Source: Mesorhizobium sp. (GTDB lineage: Bacteria; Pseudomonadota; Alphaproteobacteria; Rhizobiales; Rhizobiaceae). Taken from it: a stretch of 64,000 nucleotides of DNA. The notes below the pieces were generated by a model. It was not told where the DNA came from, did not search any database, and was given only the letters and a program-made list of their open reading frames with translations. The stretch lies in the NCBI RefSeq assembly GCF_016793485.1, contig NZ_JAEULZ010000002.1, forward strand, positions 62,001 to 126,000, in the 5' to 3' direction. Below, piece after piece: positions 25,476-36,505 of this stretch (its first letter is position 1; each line of letters starts with the position of its first letter). The position numbers and the translations under genes were made by a program.

Positions 25476-26867
25476 CTACGATTGGCGCACGCCGTCCTTT
25501 ACCAGGTAGGTCGGCTTGTACATGGTGACGATTTCTTCCGCCGCCGTCGGATGCAACGCCATCGTCCGGTCGAAGTCGTCCTTCGTGAGCCCCGCCTTGA
25601 GAGCGATCCCCAGCAGTTGCGCCATCTCGCCAGCGTCCGGCCCAAGAATGTGCGCGCCCAGCACGAGCCGGCTGTCGGCGTCTACCACGAGCTTGGTCAG
25701 CATGCGCTCCTGCCGCCCCGAAAGCGTATGCCGCATCGGCCGGAAGCTCGCGCTGTAGACCTCGACATTCGCGAACCGCCTGGCCGCCTCGTCCTCGGAA
25801 AGTCCCACCGTGCCAAGTTCCGGCTGGGAAAATACAGCCGTTGCTATGCAGTCGTGATCCGGCTCGGTCGGATTACCCTTGAAGGCGGTTTCCACGAAAC
25901 ACATCGCCTCGTGGATCGCGACCGGCGTCAATTGGACCCGATCGGTCACGTCGCCGATCGCCCAGATGCTTTCGACATTGGTGCGCGAATAGGAATCGAC
26001 AAGGATTTCGCCTGTCACGCCGGTCTTTACGCCGGCAGCCTCCAGGCCGAGATTCTCGGTGTTGGGAATTCGCCCGATGGCCAACAGTATCTGGTCGGCC
26101 ACCAAAACCTCGCCGCCATTGACGACGGCCGCAAGACGTCCGTCCGCCCGCTTCTCGATCTCCTCGAACATGCTGTGGCAGCGTATGCGTATGCCTTTTG
26201 CCGCCATCTCCTCGTGCAGCCTGTGGCGCAGGTCGATGTCGAACCGCTGGAGGATTTCCTTGCCCCGATAGACCAGCGTCGTATCGACCCCAAGCCCGTG
26301 GAAGATGTTGGCGAATTCGACCGCGATATAGCCACCGCCGGCGATGACGATGGACTTCGGAAGCTCGGGCAGGTCGAACGCTTCGTTTGAGAATATGCAA
26401 TGCTCATGGCCCGGCAGCGCGGCATGCGGGTTCGGGCGTCCACCGGTCGCGACCAGTATGTGCTCCGCCGTCACCGTCCGGTTCTCGCTTTCGATCCGAA
26501 CAGTGTGCGCATCGACCAGCGTGGCGCGACTGTGGAAGGCTTCGCCCCCCGCGCCCTCGACGCCCTTCTGGTAGAGGCCGGAGAGCCGGGCGATCTCCCG
26601 GTCCTTGTTGGCGATCAGCGTCGGCCAGTCGAAGCTCGCCTCGGGAACTGTCCAGCCATAGCCGGCCGCATCCGCGAAGTGCTCTGGAAACTGCGACGCA
26701 TAGACGAACAGCTTCTTCGGCACGCAGCCTCGGATAACGCAGGTGCCGCCATACCTGTATCCCTCTGCGATCGCCACGCGTTTGCCCAGCGACGCCGAGA
26801 CACGCGCGGCACGGACACCGCCCGAACCGCCGCCGATGACGAAAAGGTCATAGTCATAGTTCGGCAT
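25476..26867 (-). CDS. gor: Glutathione-disulfide reductase
   Basis: Reduces GSSG to glutathione with NADPH. The 463-residue flavoprotein has the FAD motif I-G-G-G-S-G-G-V-R-A (11-20), the redox disulfide C43-V-I-R-G-C48 in the glutathione-reductase form G-G-T-C-V-I-R-G-C-V-P-K-K-L, an NADPH fold A-G-G-G-Y-I-A-V-E-F followed by Y-R-G-K-E-I, and the C-terminal H-P-T-A-A-E-E with the active-site His-Glu pair. The order rpiA-DUF2059-gor is common in rhizobia. A terminator separates it from DUF2059, so it needs its own promoter or readthrough. Confidence 0.96.
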   Translation of the reverse strand: MPNYDYDLFVIGGGSGGVRAARVSASLGKRVAIAEGYRYGGTCVIRGCVPKKLFVYASQFPEHFADAAGYGWTVPEASFDWPTLIANKDREIARLSGLYQKGVEGAGGEAFHSRATLVDAHTVRIESENRTVTAEHILVATGGRPNPHAALPGHEHCIFSNEAFDLPELPKSIVIAGGGYIAVEFANIFHGLGVDTTLVYRGKEILQRFDIDLRHRLHEEMAAKGIRIRCHSMFEEIEKRADGRLAAVVNGGEVLVADQILLAIGRIPNTENLGLEAAGVKTGVTGEILVDSYSRTNVESIWAIGDVTDRVQLTPVAIHEAMCFVETAFKGNPTEPDHDCIATAVFSQPELGTVGLSEDEAARRFANVEVYSASFRPMRHTLSGRQERMLTKLVVDADSRLVLGAHILGPDAGEMAQLLGIALKAGLTKDDFDRTMALHPTAAEEIVTMYKPTYLVKDGVRQS

Positions 26868-26920
26868 GGTTGGATTCCCGGCGGCGCTTCAGATGGACAG
26901 TTAAGAGCCGCGGCCCCAAA

Positions 26921-26950
26921 AGAAAAGCCCGGCAAAGGCCGGGCTTCTTG
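26921..26950 (-). terminator. Rho-independent terminator after DUF2059
   Basis: Stem AAGCCCGGC/GCCGGGCTT (26925-26933 with 26938-26946), loop AAAG. The minus-strand transcript continues into CTTTTCTTTT, giving a U-rich tail. Confidence 0.85.
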
Positions 26951-26971
26951 TACCACCGAAGCGGCCTGTCG

Positions 26972-27580
26972 CTATTGGATCTGGTCCAGCCCCTCGAGCC
27001 CGGGCGCCGCCTCGCCCTGCGGCGCCGCGCCCTGCTCTGGCGTGGGTTCGTCCGCCTGCGGGTTGGCCTTGGCCTGCGCTTCCACGATCTTGGAGATGGA
27101 AGTGCCGACTTCTGTGGCGAGATCGCGCTGGATGCCGCGCTGCCAGATGTCGGCTGCCCTGGTCATCTCGCGGTTAATCAGCGGCCCTTGGGTAAGAAGC
27201 TTCTGCCCCGCCTCGCTGCTGTAGAACGTCGCGATCGAGTTCAGCTCGGTCTCGGAGAAAGCCCGCGCGTAGATCAACGCGACCTCCCGCTCCAGGTCGG
27301 CGCGGCGTGCGGCCAGCGCCAGTGCCTTTTCGTCAATCGTGGAGCTGATCAGGTCGGTCAGGTCGGGATTCTGCTGGATGAGCTCGGTTTTCAGCATCTG
27401 AGCGGCGGCCGGCAGGAGCATATCGTACTGCTCCGTTGCCTTGACCGACGCCATTGCAGCGCGCGCGGCCTTGATATGTGTGTCCGATATATCCTGCGCA
27501 AAGGCCTGCGACGACAGGACGACGAAGGCCGACGCAGCCAGAGCCGCGACAGTCCGACGGACTCGATACGTAAACATCAT
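26972..27580 (-). CDS. DUF2059 domain protein, exported
   Basis: A 202-residue protein with a signal peptide (A-A-L-A-A-S-A-F-V-V-L-S, cleavage after A-F-A-Q). The DUF2059 core has Y-A-R-A-F-S-E-T-E-L-N-S-I-A-T-F-Y-S-S-E-A-G-Q-K, the family hallmark, and the C-terminal ~35 residues are Pro/Gln/Glu-rich and probably disordered. Function is unknown; the family is usually periplasmic. The gene begins 25 bases after the rpiA stop, on the same strand and probably in the same transcript. Confidence 0.85.
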   Translation of the reverse strand: MMFTYRVRRTVAALAASAFVVLSSQAFAQDISDTHIKAARAAMASVKATEQYDMLLPAAAQMLKTELIQQNPDLTDLISSTIDEKALALAARRADLEREVALIYARAFSETELNSIATFYSSEAGQKLLTQGPLINREMTRAADIWQRGIQRDLATEVGTSISKIVEAQAKANPQADEPTPEQGAAPQGEAAPGLEGLDQIQ

Positions 27581-27605
27581 GAGCGGAGGAACTCCCCTTG
27601 ATTTC

Positions 27606-28301
27606 TCAGCTTGCGTGGACCGACCTGATTCCGTCGGAGCCCGCGACTATGGCCAGACTTGCCATTCCCAGAAAAAGCCCGTGTTCTACGACTCCCGGAA
27701 TGGCGAAAAGTGCATTCGAGAGCGCTCTTGTATCCGGAATGCGGCCAAAAGATGCATCCAGGATCAAATGCCCGCCGTCTGTAACAAAAGGCCGGCCTTC
27801 CGTCATCCTCAATGTCAGCGGTCCCGACAGGCCGAGCGCAGAAGCAGCTCGACGTATCGCGATCTCGGTGGCCTTCAGCCCAAAACCGTTGACCTCGATC
27901 GGCAGCGGGAAACGTCCCAGCGTTTCGACGAGCTTGCTGTCGTCCGCAATCACGATCATCCGCGCCGACGCCGCGGCGACGATCTTTTCACGCAGCAATG
28001 CGCCGCCGCCGCCCTTGACCAGATTGAGCCCGGGATCGACCTCGTCAGCGCCATCAATCGTCAGGTCGAGTTCCGGCGTCTCGTCGAGGGTCGAAAGAGG
28101 CACGCCGAGTTCCCCGCAGAGGGCGGCTGTGCGCTCGGAGGTCGGGACACCGATGATGCGCATGCCCGCGGCAACCTTCTCGGCCAGAAGCCGCACGAAC
28201 TCGGCAGCGGTCGTGCCGGTCCCGATGCCCAGCCGCATGCCGTCCTCGACATGGCCAAGCGCGGCTCTCGCCGCCTCGATCTTCAGCGCCTTCTGGTCCA
28301 T
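27606..28301 (-). CDS. rpiA: Ribose-5-phosphate isomerase A
   Basis: Interconverts ribose-5-phosphate and ribulose-5-phosphate in the pentose phosphate pathway. From ATG 28301 the protein is 231 residues, the usual length. Motifs are [12 protein letters not shown] (phosphate loop), T-I-D-G-A-D-E-V-D (catalytic Asp region) and [12 protein letters not shown] (catalytic Lys and Glu). A longer in-frame start at 28358 adds unconserved residues; GCGGGAAT lies just before 28301. It is divergent from gph. Confidence 0.95.
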   Translation of the reverse strand: MDQKALKIEAARAALGHVEDGMRLGIGTGTTAAEFVRLLAEKVAAGMRIIGVPTSERTAALCGELGVPLSTLDETPELDLTIDGADEVDPGLNLVKGGGGALLREKIVAAASARMIVIADDSKLVETLGRFPLPIEVNGFGLKATEIAIRRAASALGLSGPLTLRMTEGRPFVTDGGHLILDASFGRIPDTRALSNALFAIPGVVEHGLFLGMASLAIVAGSDGIRSVHAS

Positions 28302-28451
28302 GATTCCCGCAGTCTTCGCCTCGGCTGCGGCTCCTAGCACCTTTGCCGTCCCAGGCAAAGCCGACGGTAGTGGGCAGCAGCTCTTGCTTGCACACCCGTC
28401 TCGACCGGGCTATCGGCACGAACCACAAATCGGGTTCAGGGGAATCGTATC

Positions 28452-29144
28452 ATGGTCAGGCCGATCATCGTTTTTGACCTGGACGGAACCTTGGTCGACA
28501 CCGCCCCTGATCTGCTCGACAGCCTGAACCACACGCTCGACGCCGGCGGCATACAGCGCACAGACGTCGCAGGTTTCAGGCAGTTCGTCGGGCATGGCGG
28601 CCGTGTGATGATCGAGCGGGCCTATCAGGCGCAGCGGCGCGATTTCGCCGCAGGAGAGCACGACCGGTTGTTCGCCCTGTTCCTGGAGCATTACGGCGCG
28701 AATATCCCCGGACAGTCGAAACCCTATCCTGGCGTGGTGGAAGCCCTCGACCGGTTCCGGGACGCCGGCTATCTGCTGGCGGTCTGCACGAACAAGACCG
28801 AAGAGCTTTCCAAACGCCTGCTTGTCGGCCTCGGCATGTCCGGATATTTCGCCGCCATCTGCGGACAGGACACGTTCGCGTTCAGGAAGCCCGATCCGCG
28901 CCATCTGACGGAAACCATCCGACTCGCCGGTGGGGACCCTGACCGCGCGGTCATGGTCGGCGATTCGCGCACCGACATCGATACGGCGAAAGCTGCGGGT
29001 ATCCCGGTTGTAGCCGTCGATTTCGGCTATACGGACCGCCATGTCCGCGAGTTCGAACCGTCCAAAATCATCTCGCATTTCGACGAATTGACCGTGCCCC
29101 TGGCGACCGATCTGATGGTCGCTTCCGCCGGTTTGCGTCCTTGA
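28452..29144 (+). CDS. gph: Phosphoglycolate phosphatase (HAD family)
   Basis: Removes phosphate from 2-phosphoglycolate. The 230-residue HAD-superfamily protein has motif I F-D-L-D-G-T-L-V-D near the N-terminus (nucleophile Asp9), a helical cap domain, motif II in C-T-N-K, the motif III Lys in R-K-P-D-P-R and motif IV G-D-S-R-T-D-I-D-T-A. Related HAD phosphatases share these features, so the substrate is inferred from overall similarity. GGGGAAT precedes the ATG. The tRNA promoter overlaps its stop codon. Confidence 0.85.
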   Translation: MVRPIIVFDLDGTLVDTAPDLLDSLNHTLDAGGIQRTDVAGFRQFVGHGGRVMIERAYQAQRRDFAAGEHDRLFALFLEHYGANIPGQSKPYPGVVEALDRFRDAGYLLAVCTNKTEELSKRLLVGLGMSGYFAAICGQDTFAFRKPDPRHLTETIRLAGGDPDRAVMVGDSRTDIDTAKAAGIPVVAVDFGYTDRHVREFEPSKIISHFDELTVPLATDLMVASAGLRP

Positions 29145-29170
29145 CTTCAAAGCCGCCTACGCCCTATATC
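29141..29170 (+). promoter_or_regulatory. Promoter of tRNA-Val
   Basis: TTGACT (29141-29146) with TATATC (29165-29170) at an 18-base spacer, or CTATAT at 17 bases. Initiation near 29177 would leave a ~23-base leader before the tRNA. It overlaps the end of gph. Confidence 0.6.
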
Positions 29171-29199
29171 GCGCTTCGCTTTGGCCAGCGGCCACAGGC

Positions 29200-29274
29200 G
29201 GGCGATTAGCTCAGCGGGAGAGCACACCCTTCACACGGGTGGGGTCACAGGTTCAATCCCTGTATCGCCCACCA
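29200..29274 (+). tRNA. tRNA-Val, anticodon CAC
   Basis: A 75-base cloverleaf with a perfect 7-bp acceptor stem (GGGCGAT with ATCGCCC), D-arm AGCTCAGCGGGAGAGC, anticodon stem CACCC/GGGTG around the loop TTCACAC (anticodon CAC at 29232-29234, reading GUG), a T-arm with GTTCAATCC, and an encoded CCA end at 29272-29274. A terminator that also serves hupB follows. Confidence 0.97.
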
Positions 29275-29335
29275 TTCCGCCCGAAATCTTCCCTTCTAGC
29301 GTCCGGCAACGGCAACGACAGCTTGACCTCCGACA

Positions 29336-29366
29336 AAGAAAAAGCCGGGACAAGCCCGGCTTTTCC
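29336..29366. terminator. Bidirectional rho-independent terminator
   Basis: Stem AAAGCCGGG/CCCGGCTTT with a 5-base ACAAG loop (core GCCGGG 29344-29349, CCCGGC 29355-29360), A-rich on the left and T4 on the right. It sits between tRNA-Val and hupB. Confidence 0.85.
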
Positions 29367-29391
29367 GTCGACCATCGTAGAGCCTGTCAGA

Positions 29392-29664
29392 TCAGTTGAC
29401 GGCGTCCTTGAGGCCCTTGCCGGCCGAGAACTTCGGCACGGTGCGGGCAGGAATCTTCACGGCAGCGCCGGTCTGAGGGTTACGGCCGGTCGAGGCAGCG
29501 CGCTTGGACACGGAGAAATTGCCGAAGCCCACGAGGCGCACGTCGCCGCCATTCTTCAACTCGCCGGTGATTACGGAGAACACCGCATCAACCGCCGACT
29601 GCGCATCGCTCTTGGAAATATTGGCAGCGTCGGCAACGGCGGACACCAGTTCGTTCTTGTTCAT
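29392..29664 (-). CDS. hupB: DNA-binding protein HU
   Basis: A 90-residue histone-like nucleoid protein that bends and compacts DNA. It has the HU fold with N-terminal helices (M-N-K-N-E-L-V), the body V-R-L-V-G-F-G-N-F and the DNA-binding beta-arm R-N-P-Q-T-G-A-A-V-K-I-P-A. The order clpX-lon-hupB is the conserved one of proteobacteria. Downstream terminator and upstream promoter are both visible. Confidence 0.96.
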   Translation of the reverse strand: MNKNELVSAVADAANISKSDAQSAVDAVFSVITGELKNGGDVRLVGFGNFSVSKRAASTGRNPQTGAAVKIPARTVPKFSAGKGLKDAVN

Positions 29665-29717
29665 CTACTTTCCCTTCCATGAGAAAACCGGACGAGACTC
29701 GCTCCGGCAGGAAGCGG

Positions 29718-29746
29718 ACTTTATGAAAAACTGGCCGCGCAACCAA
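29718..29746 (-). promoter_or_regulatory. Promoter of hupB
   Basis: On the minus strand TTGGTT (29746-29741) and TAAAGT (29723-29718) with a 17-base spacer, about 53 bases before the hupB start. Confidence 0.45.
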
Positions 29747-29784
29747 GCGGAAAAATCGTTGGAAACCTTGGAAATCCGGGCTTT

Positions 29785-29818
29785 TTTAACAGAAAAGCCG
29801 GGCCCGAGGGCCCGGCTT
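29785..29818 (-). terminator. Rho-independent terminator after lon
   Basis: An 11-bp stem AAGCCGGGCCC/GGGCCCGGCTT (29795-29805 with 29808-29818); on the minus strand TTTTCT follows. It ends lon transcription before hupB. Confidence 0.8.
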
Positions 29819-29849
29819 CGCATGCTGCGGCGCAGCAATGACGTTTTGA

Positions 29850-32267
<2,418 letters not shown>

Positions 32268-32618
32268 CTTACTTACCTTTCCTCGCGGCCGCCTTGAGCC
32301 AACCGCGAATCTCATATTAACGGCCACCAACCGTCTCGCCTACCACGTAACACGATTTGTGGATTTGCAGCACGAAATACGGCCCGAAGCCTGATGGTGG
32401 TTAATTGGATAGCCAGCCGGCAAAGATCAAGGGTTGCTGCTTTCCGCGACCAGTGCCTTGCGCCTCGTGCATAGCTTGTTGGCGGGATGACTTCCTATAC
32501 GGCAGATCAAGGCCTAAGATGAGTGTCCAGACGGCGGAAACGATTGCCAATCAACACGATAGAGTACGTATGTTCCTGTTGTACCGACCATGCGCAGCCT
32601 TGATGCGACGTGTGCGCC
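32268..32618. other. Divergent gap between lon and the DUF1513 gene
   Basis: This 351-base region must hold the lon promoter and the DUF1513 promoter. I found no unambiguous -35/-10 pair or heat-shock promoter, no RNA gene and no repeat. Confidence 0.5.
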
Positions 32619-33917
32619 ATGTCCGTTGACCGCCGCAGCCTTCTGACCGGAGGGGCTCTGCTGGCCCTTGCCGCAACGGCAACCGACACGGCCGAAGCCG
32701 CTCCCGCCAAGCCTTCGAAAAAGGACCTTGGCAACGCCGCCGTCTATGTGCCGGGATACCTGCCCGACAGCGCCTACGCCAACGGCAAGCCGCTGGCCGA
32801 AAACCGCCGTTTCAACCGCGCCATCAAGGGCCAGCCTTACTACAAGATGCTGGCGCGCGTCGGCTTCGACGGCTCGATCCGCCAGACATTGCTGCCGGTG
32901 GCCGCGCATGACGTCGAAGTCGCACCGGATCGCTCGATTGGCGTCCTGTGCTCCATGGACGGCGAGCAGCACACGGCCTTCGATCCCGACACGCTCGAAC
33001 TGGCGGCGATTGGCCCTTCGCTGGGTGACGGCTGGCGCGGCGGCGGACATGCAATCTATCTCGACGGCGGCAAAACCGCGATCCTGTCCGAACGCGCGCC
33101 CTACCAGCCATATCAAGGCAACGCTGAGCGGCATTACGGCCGCCTGACGATCCGCGACCCGAAGACGCTGAAGATCGCCGAAACCTACTCCACCTACGGC
33201 ATCGACCCGCACGACATCCGGCTCACCGCCGATGGCAAATACATCGTCGCCGCCAACTACGGCTCGACCGTCTCGGCCAAGACCCGGCAATACACCATCC
33301 CACGCCAGGTGGTGCAGGCCTCGATCACCGTCGTGGAGGTCTCAAGCGGCAAGCTGGTCGACAAGCGCATCACAGGCCGCAGTGACACCGAACTGCGCCA
33401 TCTCGCCGCCGGCCGGCTTGACCGCATCTTCGCCATCCAGTCGCGCTACGGCAACGACCGCGCCAATGCCCGGCAGCTTGCCGGAGAGAATGTTGCCCAC
33501 GAATCCGACATCACCACCGACCCCGGCTACAACTACATGGCCGCCGCGACGCTGAAATACGACGCATCCCGCAACCGCCTCACCAAGATGGGCGACGCCA
33601 ACGCGACGAAGCTGATGCGCCACGGCCTGTCGATCCGCTACGACGACAAGCACGACGAAGCGATCGCCACTTATCCCACCACGCACCATGTCATGGTCTT
33701 CGACGGCGCGACTGGCGCCGTCTCCAACATCCTCGACACCAGCACCGTCGGCCTGCGCTATCCGGCCGGCGTCACCTTCCTGCCCGACGGCAAGCATTAT
33801 TGCGTCACAGGCCACTGGGAGAACCTGTTCGTCTTCGAACGCGGCACCCACCGCCTAGTACGCGAACTCTGCCTGTATCCTGTCTTCTTCGGCCACAGCC
33901 ACATCACTGCGGCTTGA
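32619..33917 (+). CDS. DUF1513 family protein, Tat-exported beta-propeller
   Basis: A 432-residue protein from ATG 32619. The twin-arginine signal is M-S-V-D-R-R-S-L-L-T-G-G followed by a hydrophobic A/L run and cleavage near A-E-A-A, so it is exported folded, which often means a bound cofactor. The mature part has repeating blade-like motifs such as G-H-A-I-Y, D-P-H-D-I-R-L-T-A-D-G-K-Y and Y-P-A-G-V-T-F-L-P-D-G, the DUF1513 pattern. The family is often next to imelysin-like iron genes, but none is seen here. It is oriented opposite to lon and clpX and sits between them, as part of an insertion. Confidence 0.75.
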   Translation: MSVDRRSLLTGGALLALAATATDTAEAAPAKPSKKDLGNAAVYVPGYLPDSAYANGKPLAENRRFNRAIKGQPYYKMLARVGFDGSIRQTLLPVAAHDVEVAPDRSIGVLCSMDGEQHTAFDPDTLELAAIGPSLGDGWRGGGHAIYLDGGKTAILSERAPYQPYQGNAERHYGRLTIRDPKTLKIAETYSTYGIDPHDIRLTADGKYIVAANYGSTVSAKTRQYTIPRQVVQASITVVEVSSGKLVDKRITGRSDTELRHLAAGRLDRIFAIQSRYGNDRANARQLAGENVAHESDITTDPGYNYMAAATLKYDASRNRLTKMGDANATKLMRHGLSIRYDDKHDEAIATYPTTHHVMVFDGATGAVSNILDTSTVGLRYPAGVTFLPDGKHYCVTGHWENLFVFERGTHRLVRELCLYPVFFGHSHITAA

Positions 33918-33959
33918 GGCGAGCGGGAGGTTCTTGCGAACTTTCTCTTAGACCTTTAT

Positions 33960-33986
33960 GTTGAACAAATCAGAATAATGTTCAAC
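33960..33986. promoter_or_regulatory. Inverted-repeat operator of the toxin-antitoxin operon
   Basis: GTTGAAC (33960-33966) and GTTCAAC (33980-33986) are perfect 7-bp inverted arms 13 bases apart, ending 13 bases before the antitoxin ATG. A weak promoter (TTAGAC 33948-33953, CAGAAT 33971-33976, spacer 17) has its -10 inside the repeat. Antitoxin autorepression is the obvious reading. Confidence 0.55.
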
Positions 33987-33999
33987 GCAGAGCGATGTC

Positions 34000-34281
34000 A
34001 TGACGAAGACGACGCAAGAGGTGCAGCCAGGCAGCAGAACGCGGTTCCGCGCAGTGATGCAGGCTGCGGAGGATTCCGGACTACTGGGAGTAAAGAACGC
34101 CAGGATCGGCGGTCGGACCAGCCCGGCCCTGATCGAGCAGGCGAAAAGGCAGACCGGCATCGAAACCGATACCGACTTGATTGAATTCGCCTTGGCGAGC
34201 ATCGCCCTGAAAGACGACTTCGCGGAAACCTTCAAAAAAACCAGAGGAACCGTCGACCCAGATCTGAAGATCGGGTTCTGA
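34000..34281 (+). CDS. Antitoxin of a PIN-type toxin-antitoxin pair
   Basis: A 93-residue protein. The middle (G-G-R-T-S-P-A-L-I-E-Q-A-K-R-Q-T-G-I-E-T-D-T-D-L-I-E-F-A-L) fits a ribbon-helix-helix-like DNA-binding segment. The C-terminal ~35 residues (charged, ending V-D-P-D-L-K-I-G-F) would wrap the toxin. Antitoxins of this type bind and inhibit the RNase and repress their own operon; the inverted repeat upstream fits this. The toxin start overlaps directly: the antitoxin stop TGA is followed at once by the toxin's TTG. The exact antitoxin family is not recognised, so the function rests on context. Confidence 0.7.
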   Translation: MTKTTQEVQPGSRTRFRAVMQAAEDSGLLGVKNARIGGRTSPALIEQAKRQTGIETDTDLIEFALASIALKDDFAETFKKTRGTVDPDLKIGF

Positions 34282-34848
34282 TTGGTTGCGTTCGATATCG
34301 ACGCGGCGATCCGCTGGGCCAGATTCGACCCCGGCAGAACCCTTGCGCGTCGACAAGTCGAGGAACTACCGTTTCTCAACGACGAGGCTTCCGCCGGGCC
34401 TGAGTTGTTGCTGGATACCTGCGTCTACATTGACGGTATGCAAGGACGCGCTCCGGACGTCGTGTCCGGTATGCTTGAGTTGCGATCGGTAAATCACTCG
34501 ACAGTGGCGGTGCAGGAACTCATGCACGCAGTCGGAGTACTGGACCCCGACGATCCGCGAACTGCAAACGCCGTTCGGTCAATCTCGATGACCATCAAGG
34601 CGATGCGGTCACACAGGCTCTTTACGCCCGATCCCGACGTCCTGGGGCGAGCGGCATTGCTGGCAGGCATATTATGCCGCCTTCAGGGATACGGAGCCGA
34701 TCGCCGCCTTCGTGCGCTTCCGGACTGTGTACTTTTCCTGCAGGGGCAAAAGCTCGGCTTCACCATCCTGACAGCGAACATCGCCGATTTCGACTATCTG
34801 CTGCAATTGATCCCCACCGGCCGCGTCCTGCTCTATCGAGCGAAGTAA
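34282..34848 (+). CDS. PIN-domain ribonuclease toxin (VapC-like)
   Basis: A 188-residue protein with the PIN-domain acidic residues Asp45 (L-L-L-D-T), Glu79 (V-Q-E-L-M-H), Asp148 (L-P-D-C-V) and Asp169 (N-I-A-D-F-D), which hold Mg2+ for RNA cleavage. VapC-type toxins cut specific tRNAs or rRNA and arrest growth when the labile antitoxin is degraded, usually by Lon or Clp. It has no ATG near the N-terminus, and the frame opens at TTG 34282 just after the antitoxin stop, so translation is probably coupled. It is longer than typical VapC (~130 aa). Target unknown. Confidence 0.75.
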   Translation: MVAFDIDAAIRWARFDPGRTLARRQVEELPFLNDEASAGPELLLDTCVYIDGMQGRAPDVVSGMLELRSVNHSTVAVQELMHAVGVLDPDDPRTANAVRSISMTIKAMRSHRLFTPDPDVLGRAALLAGILCRLQGYGADRRLRALPDCVLFLQGQKLGFTILTANIADFDYLLQLIPTGRVLLYRAK

Positions 34849-34859
34849 CATCCCCGGAA

Positions 34860-34892
34860 ATGAAAAAGCCTCCCGATCGGGAGGCTTTTATC
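34860..34892. terminator. Bidirectional rho-independent terminator
   Basis: Stem AGCCTCCC/GGGAGGCT (34867-34874 with 34879-34886), loop GATC, flanked by A4-5 and T4. It lies between the convergent PIN toxin and clpX genes. Confidence 0.9.
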
Positions 34893-34912
34893 TCTCTTCA
34901 AGATCACAACGC

Positions 34913-36193
34913 TTAAGCGCTGGCCTTGCTGTCCTTCTTTTCCTTGGCCTCGGTGTAGATGTAGAGCGGCCGGGCGTTGCCGGACACCACCTCTTCCGAA
35001 ATCACGACTTCCTGCACGCCTTCCAGCGCCGGCAGTTCGAACATCGTGTCGAGCAGGATCGCCTCCATGATGGAGCGCAGGCCGCGGGCGCCTGTCTTGC
35101 GCTCGATGGCGCGCTTGGCGATCGCCGACAATGCGTTCTCGTGGAAGGTCAGCTCGACGTTCTCCATCTCGAACAGGCGCTGGTACTGCTTCACCAGAGC
35201 GTTCTTCGGCTCGGTCAGGATCTGGATCAGCGCCGGCTCGTCGAGGTCTTCGAGCGTCGCCAGCACCGGTAGACGGCCGACGAATTCGGGGATCAACCCG
35301 AACTTCAAGAGATCCTCCGGCTCGACCTGGCGGAACAGTTCGCCCGAGCGTCGGTCTTCCGGCGAAGCGACACTCGCGCCGAAGCCGATCGAGGTCTTGC
35401 GGCCGCGATCCGAGATGATCCTGTCCAGGCCGGCGAAAGCGCCGCCGCAGATGAAGAGGATGTTGGCCGTGTCCACCTGCAGGAACTCCTGCTGCGGATG
35501 CTTCCTGCCACCCTGCGGCGGTACGGAAGCGACCGTGCCTTCCATGATCTTCAGCAGCGCCTGCTGCACGCCCTCGCCCGACACGTCGCGGGTGATCGAC
35601 GGATTGTCAGACTTGCGGCTGATCTTGTCGATCTCGTCGATGTAGACGATGCCGCGCTGCGCCCGCTCGACATTGTAGTCGGCCGACTGCAGCAGCTTGA
35701 GGATGATGTTCTCGACGTCCTCGCCGACATAGCCGGCTTCGGTCAGCGTCGTCGCATCGGCCATGGTGAACGGCACGTCGATGATGCGGGCCAGCGTCTG
35801 CGCCAGCAGCGTCTTGCCGCAGCCGGTCGGGCCGATCAGCAGGATGTTCGACTTCGCCAGCTCTACGTCGTTGTTCTTGCCGGCATGCGCGAGGCGCTTG
35901 TAGTGGTTGTGCACCGCCACCGACAGCACGCGCTTGGCGTAAGGCTGGCCGATCACGTAATCGTCGAGGACCTTCAAAATCTCCTGCGGGGTCGGCACGC
36001 CATCGCGCGCCACCTTCATGGAGCTCTTGTTCTCCTCGCGGATAATGTCCATGCAGAGCTCGACGCACTCATCGCAGATGAATACCGTCGGTCCGGCGAT
36101 CAGCTTGCGAACCTCGTGCTGGCTTTTGCCGCAGAACGAGCAGTAAAGCGTGTTCTTCGAGTCTCCGCCGCTGCTATTGCCGACTTTGCTCAT
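34913..36193 (-). CDS. clpX: ATP-dependent Clp protease ATP-binding subunit ClpX
   Basis: An AAA+ unfoldase that feeds substrates to ClpP. The 426-residue protein has the N-terminal zinc domain (C18-x-x-C21, C40-x-x-C43), Walker A G-P-T-G-C-G-K-T (121-128), pore loop G-Y-V-G (154-157), Walker B Y-I-D-E-I-D (Asp186, Glu187), and the I-G-F loop for ClpP docking in T-S-I-G-F-G-A. In alphaproteobacteria ClpXP is tied to cell-cycle proteolysis. The start and length are standard. clpP lies 312 bases upstream on the same strand. Confidence 0.97.
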   Translation of the reverse strand: MSKVGNSSGGDSKNTLYCSFCGKSQHEVRKLIAGPTVFICDECVELCMDIIREENKSSMKVARDGVPTPQEILKVLDDYVIGQPYAKRVLSVAVHNHYKRLAHAGKNNDVELAKSNILLIGPTGCGKTLLAQTLARIIDVPFTMADATTLTEAGYVGEDVENIILKLLQSADYNVERAQRGIVYIDEIDKISRKSDNPSITRDVSGEGVQQALLKIMEGTVASVPPQGGRKHPQQEFLQVDTANILFICGGAFAGLDRIISDRGRKTSIGFGASVASPEDRRSGELFRQVEPEDLLKFGLIPEFVGRLPVLATLEDLDEPALIQILTEPKNALVKQYQRLFEMENVELTFHENALSAIAKRAIERKTGARGLRSIMEAILLDTMFELPALEGVQEVVISEEVVSGNARPLYIYTEAKEKKDSKASA

Positions 36194-36505
36194 ATCGTCT
36201 TCGTCCTTTCCGCAGCGTCACTCCGCGATCCGGTGCAAACGCCTCTATGCAATATAGAGCTCACGCCCGCTGATGCCAGCAAACTCGCCCGATACGCATT
36301 CATACGAAACACACAATCGACTGGCGCGGCAATGATTCGCAATAAGCCCCGACAAAGCTAAGCCGTCGAAAATCAACATAGGCTTAACGTAGGCGGTCCC
36401 TCCAAGGGAGGAAACAGCTAATTGTGACCGAAATGCCGCAGGCCACGTCAAAAATACGTCATATCCTCAAACCGCCGGAAAGCCGGTTTGCAAGGGGTTC
36501 CGGCC
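36194..36505. other. clpX-clpP intergenic region
   Basis: This 312-base gap must hold the clpX promoter on the minus strand, since the distance argues against simple co-transcription. I saw no clean -35/-10 pair. A short stem CAAACCG/CGGTTTG with a 9-base loop near 36468-36490, just after clpP, lacks a T-run. Confidence 0.45.
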
